From assembly GCF_025717605.1 (NCBI RefSeq), contig NZ_JAJIRQ010000010.1, positions 62,001 through 126,000 of the forward strand: a stretch of DNA of 64,000 nt, written 5' to 3'. Of the stretch, positions 30,736-39,566 are shown piece after piece. Source of the DNA: Paucibacter sp. TC2R-5. Lineage in GTDB: Bacteria > Pseudomonadota > Gammaproteobacteria > Burkholderiales > Burkholderiaceae_C. Position numbers and translations under genes: made by a program. Numbering within the stretch: the first letter of the stretch is position 1; the number at the start of each line of letters is the position of its first letter. The notes under the pieces were generated by a model that was given only the letters and a program-made list of their open reading frames with translations, did no database searches and was not told the origin of the DNA.

Positions 30736-31884
30736 ATGAGCCTCGCCACCCGTTGTAGCGCCTGCGGCACCATCTTCAGGGTGGTGGAAGATCAGTTGCG
30801 GGTATCCGATGGCTGGGTCCGCTGCGGCCGCTGTGCCGAGGTGTTCGATGCGCGTGCGCAACTGTTCGACATTGACCGCGAAGCGCCGCCGCCCTGGCCT
30901 GCCGAGCCACTGGCCCCTCCGGCGCCCCCTCCATCGCCCATTCCTGCTCCTTTGCCTGCGCCGACACCAGCTTTGCGTAGCCGGCCACCCGAACCCGAGC
31001 CGGCAGAATGGCCGCAAGAAGAAGCTGTTTTCGAGCCCAGGCCCTCGCAGTTCACGCACGAGCAAAGCGCCTATGGTGCAGTTCATACCGACCCGTCCTT
31101 AGACCCCGCTTCGGCGCAAGTCCACGAGCCCGCACAGCATGCTCGGCTTGACGCCCGCTTGGAACCTCATTGGTCGGAAGAGCCCCCCGCGCCTGCTCAC
31201 GCAGCTCCGCCTGCGGTTTCGCCCACCCAGGCGCCGGCCATGGACCTGCATGCAGACATCGACGAGCGCCCCGATGTCGTGCTGGGCGAGCGCTTGGCCA
31301 AGAGCAGTGCCCCCACGCAAGCCCAAGCCCAAGCCGAAGCCCAAGCAGAAAACACAGCAGCGGCGGCCGCGCTGCCGGAATTCCTGCGCCAGCAAAACGC
31401 CAAGACCAAATGGCAAAACCCCAAGCTGCGTATCGCCCTGGGCCTGCTGTCCTTGCTACTCCTGGGCGCGCTATTGCTGCAGGCGGGCCTGCACTTCAGG
31501 AACACGGTCGCGGCACACCAGCCTGGCCTGCGCCCCGCCCTGCAGGCGGCCTGCGCCATCGCGGGCTGCGAGATCTCGCCCAGACAATACATCGAGGGCA
31601 TAGGCGTTGAAAGCAGCGCGCTCAATCAAGCAGGGCCGGGTAACCAATATCAGTTGGTGGTGGGCCTGCGCAACAAGAGTGGCACCGAAGTAGCGACGCC
31701 CTGGGTCGATCTCAGCCTGACCGATGCCGCCGGCGCCCTGGTGGCCAAACGCGTCTTGGGACCGGCCGACTTCAAGACCGACAAGACCGCCATGCCGGCC
31801 GGCTCGGACCTGAGCTTGCAAACCCTGCTCTCCACGGGCGACAAGCGCGTCAGCGGCTATAGCGTCGAGATTTTTTACCCCTGA
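30736..31884 (+). CDS. Zinc-ribbon and DUF3426 membrane protein
   Basis: 382 residues. N-terminal MJ0042-type zinc finger with C7-x2-C10 and C30-x2-C33 (TRCSACGTIF, RCGRCAEVF). A long Pro/Ala/Glu-rich disordered region (about 45-215) follows. One membrane helix (about 236-258, LGLLSLLLLGALLLQAG) precedes an extracytoplasmic DUF3426 domain to the end (GNQYQLVVGLRNKSG, PWVDLSLTDAAGAL). This architecture next to prmA is conserved in betaproteobacteria; function is unknown, perhaps a redox- or metal-responsive membrane protein. It converges on the cyanophycinase gene with only 20 bp between stops and no clear terminator. Confidence 0.85.
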   Translation: MSLATRCSACGTIFRVVEDQLRVSDGWVRCGRCAEVFDARAQLFDIDREAPPPWPAEPLAPPAPPPSPIPAPLPAPTPALRSRPPEPEPAEWPQEEAVFEPRPSQFTHEQSAYGAVHTDPSLDPASAQVHEPAQHARLDARLEPHWSEEPPAPAHAAPPAVSPTQAPAMDLHADIDERPDVVLGERLAKSSAPTQAQAQAEAQAENTAAAAALPEFLRQQNAKTKWQNPKLRIALGLLSLLLLGALLLQAGLHFRNTVAAHQPGLRPALQAACAIAGCEISPRQYIEGIGVESSALNQAGPGNQYQLVVGLRNKSGTEVATPWVDLSLTDAAGALVAKRVLGPADFKTDKTAMPAGSDLSLQTLLSTGDKRVSGYSVEIFYP

Positions 31885-31904
31885 GGCGGCCGCCGCCGGT
31901 CTGT

Positions 31905-33356
31905 CTACTTTGACAGGTCGCCGCGCAAAGGCTCGGCCGGCGCAGGTGCTGACTTACGCCCCGGCCCGGGCCAAGCGCTGTAAATCGGCTGAGGCATGCG
32001 TACCGGTGTGATATCGAGGTAGAGATTGATCACGGTGTATTCCTCCGGTCCGTTCTCGTCGGTACTCCAGCCATAGCTACCCCGGCCCTTGTAGACGCGA
32101 AACAAAAAGCCCAGATCCGCGACCGGATCATCGGCCTTGGCGCCCACATCAAAAGTCAAGCCACGCACCTCGCTGAGCGGGCTGTCGATCAAGTAGTTCA
32201 TCGAATTCGAAATGGTCGTGTCCCCCAGCATATCGAGGTGAAACAGCGGCTCGGTGTAATAGGGCTTGTAGTCGGGCGATGCCGGGTCCAGCTTGTCGCC
32301 ACGCAGCTTGATGGCCGAAGGCGTCGTCACACGGTTCTTCATGCTGTAGTGGTCGCCATGATCCAGGTAATTCAAGCGCGCATTGGTCAGGTTGAAAGCA
32401 CCCAGGGTGGGGTCGGTCTTCACCTCACTCAGATCCACCAACATGGCGCCCTTGCCGCCAATCACCTCGATATCGTCACCATGAATGATGGCGGCAGAGT
32501 TTTCGTCCACACCCAGGCCCAGCTTGTAGCCCTTGGCCATCATCAAAGGAATCATGCGGCCGAAGCGACCCCGCTTGAGGAAATGCTGATCAACAAACAG
32601 ATCGGGGCCAACAAAGCCCAGACCCCGGTCGATCTGTTTACCTTCAACCCACTTGCCCTTCATGATGTTGATGACGCTAGGCGCGTCGCGAAACATCACC
32701 GTGCTCATGATGGCCGCTCCTGCGCTGGTGCCCGCCACCACGCCGCCCTTGCGATAGACCTCCCAGATCGCCTCCAGCATCGGCGTCGGCTGCCCACCCG
32801 GCATCAAGACATCGACGATGCGCTCCTGCGAGCCGCCGGTGAAGAACACGCCACGCGCGCCCTTGACCTTATTGATCAAGGCCGGGTCACGCACCACCTT
32901 GTTCAGATCAACCCAGCCAAACTTAGGCGCCACCGGCAAGGCCTCGGCCACCGCGCCGCGCCTATGCAGCATGTCAATCGCCTGCTTGGCACTGGCTTCC
33001 GGATCCTCGGATGCGGTGCCAAAGACCACAAAGCGCGCGCCCTTGCCCCCTGCCAATGCGACGATGCGGCCCCAAACCTCTTCGTTATCGGCCTTCAAAG
33101 CGCCGCCGATCGGAATCGCATAGCCCTTGATCAAAGGCTCGGTCTTGACAGGCAGCACGACCGCCGCCGCTGGGTTTGTGCTGCCCGGATTGCGGGCAGC
33201 AGCAGGTGGCTGAGCCACGCTTGAAGCTGCACGAGCCGGCGCTGGTGCCGCACCACGCGCCGCCTGAGCTACAGCCTGGTCGGCACAAGCCAGCGAGGCA
33301 CTGAGCGACAACAGGGCCGCAAGACTAGGCCAGCGAAAAATGAATTGGATGCGCAT
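31905..33356 (-). CDS. Secreted cyanophycinase (peptidase family S51)
   Basis: 483 residues from the ATG at 33354-33356, giving a signal peptide (WPSLAALLSLSASLACA, cleavage near ACADQA). An Ala/Pro-rich linker (about 33-70) leads to the S51 domain with FFTGGSQERI (171-180) and the nucleophile Ser211 in AGTSAGAAIMS. The Asp/His region DENSAAIIHGD is about 110 residues later. Cyanophycinases cut the Asp-Arg polymer cyanophycin to beta-Asp-Arg dipeptides; exported forms (CphE type) act on polymer released by other cells. There is no cyanophycin synthetase in the window, which suits scavenging. It diverges from a TonB-dependent receptor. Signal peptide and motif are seen; the substrate is inferred from the family. 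Confidence 0.85.
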   Translation of the reverse strand: MRIQFIFRWPSLAALLSLSASLACADQAVAQAARGAAPAPARAASSVAQPPAAARNPGSTNPAAAVVLPVKTEPLIKGYAIPIGGALKADNEEVWGRIVALAGGKGARFVVFGTASEDPEASAKQAIDMLHRRGAVAEALPVAPKFGWVDLNKVVRDPALINKVKGARGVFFTGGSQERIVDVLMPGGQPTPMLEAIWEVYRKGGVVAGTSAGAAIMSTVMFRDAPSVINIMKGKWVEGKQIDRGLGFVGPDLFVDQHFLKRGRFGRMIPLMMAKGYKLGLGVDENSAAIIHGDDIEVIGGKGAMLVDLSEVKTDPTLGAFNLTNARLNYLDHGDHYSMKNRVTTPSAIKLRGDKLDPASPDYKPYYTEPLFHLDMLGDTTISNSMNYLIDSPLSEVRGLTFDVGAKADDPVADLGFLFRVYKGRGSYGWSTDENGPEEYTVINLYLDITPVRMPQPIYSAWPGPGRKSAPAPAEPLRGDLSK

Positions 33357-33607
33357 GAGGACGGGACGGGTTTGCGAGAGTCTTATCAATGTAGCCCAGC
33401 CGACTCGCCTTCGCCCTCCCCCACAGGTGTGAACTGCGGGTGCCTGAGCCTGAGCGAGCGCCTTGACGCCCGGGGCCAGCGCGGATTCACCCCTAATGCC
33501 ACCGTTGCGCGCATACGACTTATCGCGTAAACCCCTGCAGGCACAGGGGCTCAACTTTCTAGACTGAGCCGATTGGACCCAGTTGTGTCGACAAGGAGTA
33601 GAAAAAG
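33357..33607. promoter_or_regulatory. Divergent control region cyanophycinase / TonB receptor
   Basis: 251 bp between two divergent starts, so it must hold both promoters. Visible structure: CCCCTG-N5-CAGGGG (33533-33549) and the partly overlapping GGCTCA-N12-TGAGCC (33547-33570), both just upstream of the receptor gene. The receptor ribosome site AAGGAG is at about 33594. I cannot assign an operator to a known regulator. Confidence 0.45.
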
Positions 33608-36358
33608 ATGAATACCGTCAGTCAGCCCAAGCAAGTCGCTCGCAAAACTCAAGGCTTCGCCCTGCGCAGCAGTACACAGGCCGTTTTGCTCGCTCTTGCC
33701 GCTCTGCCTGCGTTTGCGCAGCAAGACGATAGCGCCGCTAACAAAAAACTTGAGCGTGTCGAGGTGACCGGTTCGGCGATCAAACGGCTTGCCGACGAAA
33801 CAGCGCTGCCCATGCAGGTCATCACCCGCGCTGACATCGTCAAGCAAGGGCTGACCACGGCGTCAGAAATCGTCAGCCGCATCAGCGCTGCGACCAACAA
33901 TATGACCGACGGCGGCAGCATTGGCTACGGCGGATTTCGAGATCAGATGGGCATGAACGCCGCGAACTTGCGCGGCCTCGGCGTGTCGTCCACCTTGGTG
34001 CTGCTGAATGGCCGGCGCATGGCCAACTTCGCCTCGCCGGGCGACTCCTCCGGGGTGGACCTCAACACGATTCCCGCCGCTGCGATTGAGCGGGTTGAGG
34101 TCTTGCTGGACGGTGCCTCAGCCATTTACGGCAGCGACGCGATTGGTGGCGTGATCAATTTCATCACCCGCAAGGACTACACCGGCATTGAGCTCAACGC
34201 CAGCTATGGCAACACCTCAGAGGGCGGGGCCAGCAAGACGACCGCCTCGATCGGCGCTGGCTTGGGCGACGCCGACCGCGACGGCTTCAACATCTTCGCC
34301 GTGCTGGATCTCCAAAAGACCGGCAGCCTGAATGCCAATCAACGCCAGTTCATCACCGACTTGGATATTCCAGGTCGCCTGCCAGACCTGCTGTCCAGCT
34401 TCACCTTCCCTGGCAATATGCGACTGAGCGGCAGCCAGCGCGATTCGCTGATTGATGACAAGTTCTCCACCAATGGCAAAGCCGTCATCGACAGCAGGAC
34501 CGTCAACCCGGCAGCCGCCAAGGGCTGCAACCCGCCCGCAAATCTGTATCTTCCGGACGGCATCGGCGGCATCGACGGTTGCACCTATGACTACATGCGC
34601 GACATCGAGCTTTACCCGAAGTCCGAGAAATCCAGCTTCTTCGGCCGTGGTGTGCTCAATCTGGGCGGCGGGCATCAGTTCTTTGCCGAGGCCGCACTGA
34701 ACCGAGCCAAAACGCTGTACGCCGGCACCCCCAATCGCATCACCGCCGATATGGATGTGTCCAAGGTTCCCTCTTTGGCAGGCACCAGTTTGAGCAAGCT
34801 CGACGCCGACGCCGAAGACCGCATCATTTCCGTACGCACCCGGCTGGGCGAAGCCGGCCTGCGCACCAGCGAGCTGGTGTCGACGGGGCAACGCTATGTA
34901 GCGGGGGTCAACGGCACAGCCGCCAATTGGGACTATGAGCTGGCCTATAACCACAGCCTCAGCACCGTGTCCGACCGCAACTATCAGGGCTATTTGAACG
35001 AGCAAATGATTCGCGACGGCTTTGCCAGCGGCAAGCTCAATGCCTTCGGGCCGTCCAACGCGGCCGGCTTGGCCTTGTACGACCAAGCGCAGATACGCGG
35101 TGAGGTGCGCCACGCCAAGGGCACGATGGACAGCGTGGATTTCAAGGCCTCGCGCGCGATCTACGCACTGCCCGGCGGCGACTTGGCGCTGGCCTTGGGC
35201 GGCGAGTACCGTCGCGAGAAGCAGGACTATCACCAGTCCGAGGCCTTGGCCAAAGACTTGATCCTCGGTGAAACCTCGCAAGGTCCGGACGCAGACTTTG
35301 GCCACTCACGCAAGGTCGGGGCCGTCTTTGCCGAAATCAATGCCCCCATCACCAAAGAGCTGGAGTTGCAAGCCGCCATGCGCTACGAGCGCTACCAGGT
35401 GTCGGGCAATGCCAGCAGCCCCAAGCTGGGCCTGAAGTATGTGCCGATGAAAGAGTTGCTGCTGCGCGCCTCGGCAGGTGCGGGCTTCCGTGCGCCAAGC
35501 TTGTCGGATCTCTACCGTCCTGTCACAGAGGGCAGTTCAGGCACTGTTGTAGATCCGGTCTGCATGGCGCTCGATCCCAGCAACACGGTCACCGATTGTT
35601 CGGAGGGCTGGACCACGCTGAACTTCAGCAACGCCAAACTCAAGCCAGAGAAGTCCAGGCAGTTTTCGCTCGGAGCGGTCCTGGAGCCCAGGGCCGGCAT
35701 GACGCTCAGCCTGGACTACTGGAATATCGAGAAAAGGGACCTGATCAGCTCGCTGGGCGTCGACACCATTTTGGCCAACCTCGACAAATACGGCCACCTC
35801 GTGCACCGCGATGAAGACAGCGTGATCGACCACATCGACCTGATCAAGGAAAACCGCGGCAAGCAAAAAATCAACGGTGTGGATCTGGGCGTGGCCCTGA
35901 GCGGTCTGAAGAGCGGCTTCGGCACCTGGGGCCTGCACCTGAACGGCACCTGGACGCTGAACTCCGAGCAACAGACCAGCAACGACGACCCGTTCTATAG
36001 CAACCTCGGCCATTTCGTCAACGACGGCGTCGTGCAGCGCTGGCGCCATACCGCCAGCCTGGACTGGAGTGAAGGCAATTTTGGCGCGACTCTGACCAAT
36101 AGCTACCTGTCAGGCTACACGGACCAAAGCATCGTCGGCAAGGTCGATCGCAAGGTGAAGGAATATTCGCTGTGGGACCTGACCGGTTCATGGGCCGTCA
36201 ATTCGGCGCTCACCATGCGCGCCGGCGTGAAAAATCTGCTCGACACCTCGCCCCCGTTCTCGCAACAGGCTTGGTTCTTCCTGTCCGGCTATGACCCCAG
36301 CTACACCGACCCCCGGGGGCGCTTCCTGTTCCTCAGTGCGCAATACAAATTCCGCTGA
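33608..36358 (+). CDS. TonB-dependent outer-membrane receptor (cyanophycinase locus)
   Basis: 916 residues. Basic N-terminus and signal peptide (QAVLLALAALPAFAQQ), then a plug domain at about 50-180: LERVEVTGSAIKR, ITRADIVKQGLTTASEI, NLRGLGVSSTLVLLNGRR, IERVEVLLDGASAIYGSDAIGGVINF. The beta-barrel follows and ends in LFLSAQYKFR with the terminal aromatic-x pattern needed for BamA. It resembles the peptide/oligomer-importing receptors of gammaproteobacteria and Caulobacter rather than siderophore receptors, from general pattern. Being divergent from an exported cyanophycinase suggests uptake of Asp-Arg dipeptides or polymer fragments; this is inference. Confidence 0.9.
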   Translation: MNTVSQPKQVARKTQGFALRSSTQAVLLALAALPAFAQQDDSAANKKLERVEVTGSAIKRLADETALPMQVITRADIVKQGLTTASEIVSRISAATNNMTDGGSIGYGGFRDQMGMNAANLRGLGVSSTLVLLNGRRMANFASPGDSSGVDLNTIPAAAIERVEVLLDGASAIYGSDAIGGVINFITRKDYTGIELNASYGNTSEGGASKTTASIGAGLGDADRDGFNIFAVLDLQKTGSLNANQRQFITDLDIPGRLPDLLSSFTFPGNMRLSGSQRDSLIDDKFSTNGKAVIDSRTVNPAAAKGCNPPANLYLPDGIGGIDGCTYDYMRDIELYPKSEKSSFFGRGVLNLGGGHQFFAEAALNRAKTLYAGTPNRITADMDVSKVPSLAGTSLSKLDADAEDRIISVRTRLGEAGLRTSELVSTGQRYVAGVNGTAANWDYELAYNHSLSTVSDRNYQGYLNEQMIRDGFASGKLNAFGPSNAAGLALYDQAQIRGEVRHAKGTMDSVDFKASRAIYALPGGDLALALGGEYRREKQDYHQSEALAKDLILGETSQGPDADFGHSRKVGAVFAEINAPITKELELQAAMRYERYQVSGNASSPKLGLKYVPMKELLLRASAGAGFRAPSLSDLYRPVTEGSSGTVVDPVCMALDPSNTVTDCSEGWTTLNFSNAKLKPEKSRQFSLGAVLEPRAGMTLSLDYWNIEKRDLISSLGVDTILANLDKYGHLVHRDEDSVIDHIDLIKENRGKQKINGVDLGVALSGLKSGFGTWGLHLNGTWTLNSEQQTSNDDPFYSNLGHFVNDGVVQRWRHTASLDWSEGNFGATLTNSYLSGYTDQSIVGKVDRKVKEYSLWDLTGSWAVNSALTMRAGVKNLLDTSPPFSQQAWFFLSGYDPSYTDPRGRFLFLSAQYKFR

Positions 36359-37457
36359 AGCGATTGGGCGCCGCGCTGCCTTGGGCTGGCTCGGCAGCCT
36401 AGCGCTGCGCCCAACCTGGGCCCAAGGTGGGGAAGTTCCGCTTGATCTGATTCGGCAGTTGCAGGGGCCAATCCCCGCGCTGCTGCAGGAGCTGCATGTA
36501 CCCGGCACGGCCTTGGTTCTGTTGCGCCAAGGAAAGCCGGTGTGGTCGGCTCAGTTCGGTCAGTCCGAAGCGGGCACGGCCAAGCCAATTCAAGCCGACA
36601 CCGTCTTTGAAGCCGCGTCTTTGAGCAAACCTCTGTTTGCCTATCTGGTGCTGCAAACGGTGCAGGCCGGGCAGCTAGCCCTGGACCGCCCGGTGATGCA
36701 TTACCTGCCGCAGGAGGTCTTCAAGCCGCAGCAAGATTGGCAGCGCTTGATCACCGCCCGCATGCTTTTGACGCATCAATCGGGCCTGCCCAACTGGCGC
36801 AGCGACGAGGATGAGCGGACCGTCTCGCTGCGCATCGCCTTCGAGCCCGGCCAGCGCTTCAACTACTCGGGCGAAGGCTATTTCTATTTGCAGCGGGTGC
36901 TTGAGGCGATCTGGGGCGAAGCCTTGCAGACCAGGGCCGAACAGCAACTCTTCAAACCACTGGGCATGCGGCACAGCGGTTTCGTACTGACGCCGCAACT
37001 GGACGGCTTGCGGGCCCGCGGCCACGACGCTCAGGGTCGGGTCCTACCGGCCCAAGCGTACAAGGAAGCGAACGCCGCCTATACGCTCTACACCACCGCT
37101 GCGGACTACGCCTTGTTTCTGGCCGAGATGTTGAACACGGATCGCAGCGGCAGCCATTCGTTGAACGCCGCCAGCCTACAAGCGATGCTGGCCCACGCCA
37201 CCCCCGCCACCGACCGCGCGCCCATTGCCAGGCCCGGTCTGGCCCAAGGTTTGGCGGTGTTTTGGGGCCTGGGTTGGGGCATCAACACGACGGCGCAGGG
37301 CGATATCAACTATCACACCGGCACCAACAGCAGCGGCTTTCGCAACTACTGCCAGTTTTCACCCAGCCAACAGACCGGCTTCGTCATCCTGAGCAATGGC
37401 CTGAACGGCAATCAACTTTGGATGCGCCTCATGGGGGAGTTAGGTGGTCGGTCGTGA
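36291..37457 (+). CDS. Serine hydrolase of the beta-lactamase/DD-peptidase family
   Basis: 388 residues if the ATG at 36291 is used, which overlaps the receptor gene by 68 bases. A GTG at 36336 would give 373 residues and a better export signal (GRRAALGWLGSLALRPTWA, a possible twin-arginine type). Class C-like motifs: S-L-S-K in FEAASLSKPLFAYL (nucleophile Ser and Lys) and YSGEGYFYLQ in place of the usual Y-S-N, so the third residue differs. The HTG motif lies near the end in NYHTGTNSSGF. It is likely periplasmic and co-transcribed with the receptor. It may be a peptidase or esterase acting on imported material; substrate unknown. Confidence 0.85.
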   Translation: MTPATPTPGGASCSSVRNTNSAEAIGRRAALGWLGSLALRPTWAQGGEVPLDLIRQLQGPIPALLQELHVPGTALVLLRQGKPVWSAQFGQSEAGTAKPIQADTVFEAASLSKPLFAYLVLQTVQAGQLALDRPVMHYLPQEVFKPQQDWQRLITARMLLTHQSGLPNWRSDEDERTVSLRIAFEPGQRFNYSGEGYFYLQRVLEAIWGEALQTRAEQQLFKPLGMRHSGFVLTPQLDGLRARGHDAQGRVLPAQAYKEANAAYTLYTTAADYALFLAEMLNTDRSGSHSLNAASLQAMLAHATPATDRAPIARPGLAQGLAVFWGLGWGINTTAQGDINYHTGTNSSGFRNYCQFSPSQQTGFVILSNGLNGNQLWMRLMGELGGRS

Positions 37458-37476
37458 CCGACTCGAACAGACGAAA

Positions 37477-37692
37477 TCAGAGGCCGGTTTTCTCGTTCGC
37501 CTCTTTGATAACGACATTCTCCGATGGCCGTGGTGCCTTGCGCGGAATACGCGAGCCGGTGACAAAATCTTGCTCTCCGTTGGCCACGCCTACCGATGGC
37601 GCTTGACCCGGCTTTGCATCATTCACCGCACAGCCCTGCAGAGCCACAAAGGACAGCATGGCGAGCGCAGCGCCCATTGAAAATTTACTCAT
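37477..37692 (-). CDS. Small lipoprotein of unknown function
   Basis: 71 residues from the second of two adjacent ATGs (37690-37692), the one better spaced from a GGGAG site. Signal peptide MSKFSMGAALAMLSFVALQGC ends in lipobox L-Q-G-C, so the mature protein is lipidated. The short polar tail contains FVTGSRIPRK and ends VIKEANEKTGL. Similar tiny lipoproteins with a TGSR-x-P motif occur in Burkholderiales, as I recall, without known function. It converges on the serine hydrolase gene. The 208-bp region to yceH (37693-37900) holds its promoter and otherwise nothing I can name. Confidence 0.7.
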   Translation of the reverse strand: MSKFSMGAALAMLSFVALQGCAVNDAKPGQAPSVGVANGEQDFVTGSRIPRKAPRPSENVVIKEANEKTGL

Positions 37693-37900
37693 CATTTTCT
37701 CCCTGAAGATCACATATCTAAGCGACGTGCTTGACCGCTGTGCAAAGCTCTTTTTTGGTTCATGCTTTGTCGTCTAGGGTCGCAGCGTCATGAGGCCCAC
37801 TTGCAGCGAGCGCCTGCCCCAACTATTACCGGCGGCCGAGCCTAACAGGGCGCTCACCGGACCGGGGAATGCCGAAAGTCACACCTCAATCAAACAGCCT

Positions 37901-38551
37901 TTAGGTGTCGCCTATCCCCAGCTCGCTCACTATCCGCTGCACCAATGCCTTCAGGCTTTCCAGCTCGGCATTCATGCGCTGCTGCTCTGCACGCAAAAAG
38001 GCGATCTCTTCGTCGCGCGGCAGCGCGCTAACGCTTGAGTCTTGCTGCACCTCGCCACATAGAAGATGAGCCCAACGCGCTTCCCGCGCGCCCGGCGCAC
38101 GCGCCAGCTTGACCACATAGGCGGGCCGCGTCTCGGTCTTTTCGGCCAACTCTTCCAGAAAGCCTTCGACCGAAGACAGATCGGCAAAACGGTGCAGGCG
38201 CTCGGTGTGCAGGCGCAATTCGGCCGTGGTGAGCGGCCCGCGCAACATCAGCAAGGTCAAACAGGCCAGCGCCGCACCCGGCACGCCCAAGCCCCGCGCA
38301 CCGTTGTGCTCAAAGCGCAGCACTCGGTTGCCACTGACAGTGTTGACCAAATGCATGGACTTCAATTCTTCCAGCGCCTGCAGCACATCGGGCTCGGCCG
38401 CGTTCATGACCGGCTCACGCGCAGTTTTCTGATTGCAGCCCATGGTCAAGGCGTTCAGAGAGAGCGGATAACTATCGGGCACGGTGGCGGCTTTCTCGAC
38501 CAGCACCGCCAGCACACGCGCCTCCAGCGCGCTCAAGGTTCGCAAGCTCAT
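37901..38551 (-). CDS. YceH family protein (DUF480)
   Basis: 216 residues. Two winged-helix-like halves: SALEARVLAVLVEKAATVPDSYPLSLNALTMGCNQKT is the hallmark of the family, followed by LTLLMLRGPLTTAELRLHTERLHRF. The C-terminal helix (EEIAFLRAEQQRMNAELESLKALVQRI) is probably a short coiled coil. Known members lack a defined function. It lies 12 bp downstream of the SDR gene on the same strand and may be transcribed with it. Confidence 0.9.
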   Translation of the reverse strand: MSLRTLSALEARVLAVLVEKAATVPDSYPLSLNALTMGCNQKTAREPVMNAAEPDVLQALEELKSMHLVNTVSGNRVLRFEHNGARGLGVPGAALACLTLLMLRGPLTTAELRLHTERLHRFADLSSVEGFLEELAEKTETRPAYVVKLARAPGAREARWAHLLCGEVQQDSSVSALPRDEEIAFLRAEQQRMNAELESLKALVQRIVSELGIGDT

Positions 38552-38563
38552 AGGGGTTCTGAT

Positions 38564-39346
38564 TTAGACGCCAAAGCCATCATCGGCTTGAATGATCGCG
38601 CCATTGATGAAGTGACTCTCGTTGGCGCACAGCATCAGCAGCGAGGTATCCAGATCCTGCGGCTGGCCGACCCGCTTGCGGGGCAGCAACTCAATCAGTT
38701 TCTTGCCCTGCTCGGTGCCCCAGTGGTGGTGATTGATCTCGGTGTCGATATAGCCGGGGCAGATCGCGTTGACATTGATGCCGTACTTGCCCCACTCCAG
38801 CGCCATGGCCCGCGTCATATGAATGACGGCCGCCTTGCTCATCGAATAGACGCCGATCTGGCTCAGCACGCGCAAGCCCGCCATCGAGGCGATATTGACG
38901 ATGCGCCCGCCAATAAAAGTGCCCGGCGAGCTGCCCTTGGCACGCCCCAACATGCGCTTGCCCACCTCTTGCGCGACGAAGAAGGCGCCGCGCACATTGG
39001 TGTCCATCACATAGTCGTAGTCGTCCCCGCTCACCTCGGTCAGCTTTTGAGTGGTGCTGACGCCGGAGTTATTGACCAGGATGTCTATCGTGCCGACCTC
39101 GGTCTCGGCATGCGCCACCGCTGACTTGATGCTGTCCAGGTCGGTCACGTCCAGCGTCACCACATGGGCATCGCCGCCATTGCCTTCGATTTCGCTGCGC
39201 AAGGTCTTCAGGCGCTCGGTGCGCCGCCCGGCCAAGACCACGCAGGCGCCGGCTTGCGCCAGGGTCTTTGCAAACTGGGCACCAAGGCCACTGGAAGCGC
39301 CGGTGACGAGGGCCACGCGGCCCGACAAATCAATGCTATAGCTCAT
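38564..39346 (-). CDS. Short-chain dehydrogenase/reductase
   Basis: 260 residues. Start chosen at the ATG at 39344-39346 because AGGAGG lies seven bases upstream; the ATG at 39350-39352 would touch the ribosome site. Classical SDR signs: cofactor loop VTGASSGLGAQFA, LAGRRTERL with a basic residue that favours NADP(H), NNSGVS, the catalytic Ser in IASMAGL, YSMSKAA with Tyr/Lys, and CPGYIDTEI. It is divergent from ETF-ubiquinone oxidoreductase and shares a control region with a long palindrome, which hints at a role in acyl or short-chain acid breakdown. The true substrate cannot be told. Confidence 0.9.
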   Translation of the reverse strand: MSYSIDLSGRVALVTGASSGLGAQFAKTLAQAGACVVLAGRRTERLKTLRSEIEGNGGDAHVVTLDVTDLDSIKSAVAHAETEVGTIDILVNNSGVSTTQKLTEVSGDDYDYVMDTNVRGAFFVAQEVGKRMLGRAKGSSPGTFIGGRIVNIASMAGLRVLSQIGVYSMSKAAVIHMTRAMALEWGKYGINVNAICPGYIDTEINHHHWGTEQGKKLIELLPRKRVGQPQDLDTSLLMLCANESHFINGAIIQADDGFGV

Positions 39347-39446
39347 GCTCATTCCTCCTGAATCGCTGTGGGCAAGATTAGCACGCTGGCCGCTGGACTC
39401 AAGCGCTTGACTCGACGGCGAATTTCCTAGACTCACTTCACCAATC

Positions 39447-39472
39447 AAAAAAAGCACGATCGTTCTTTTTTT
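39447..39472. promoter_or_regulatory. 26-bp palindromic operator between SDR and ETF-QO genes
   Basis: Perfect core ACGATCGT (39456-39463), flanked by AAAAAAAG and CTTTTTTT; 24 of 26 positions are symmetric. It is centred in the 220-bp divergent gap, 108 bp from the ETF-QO start. TetR-family regulators of fatty-acid and branched-chain amino-acid breakdown bind palindromes of this kind and commonly control electron-transfer-flavoprotein genes; which one acts here is unknown. Confidence 0.65.
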
Positions 39473-39566
39473 AATTCTGCCCAGTAGAATGCGGCCCAAT
39501 TAGTCAGCCACGGGTGGGCGCAGGCAGTCGGGCGCCCACAACCGAAAATCAAGCCAAAGGATGAAC

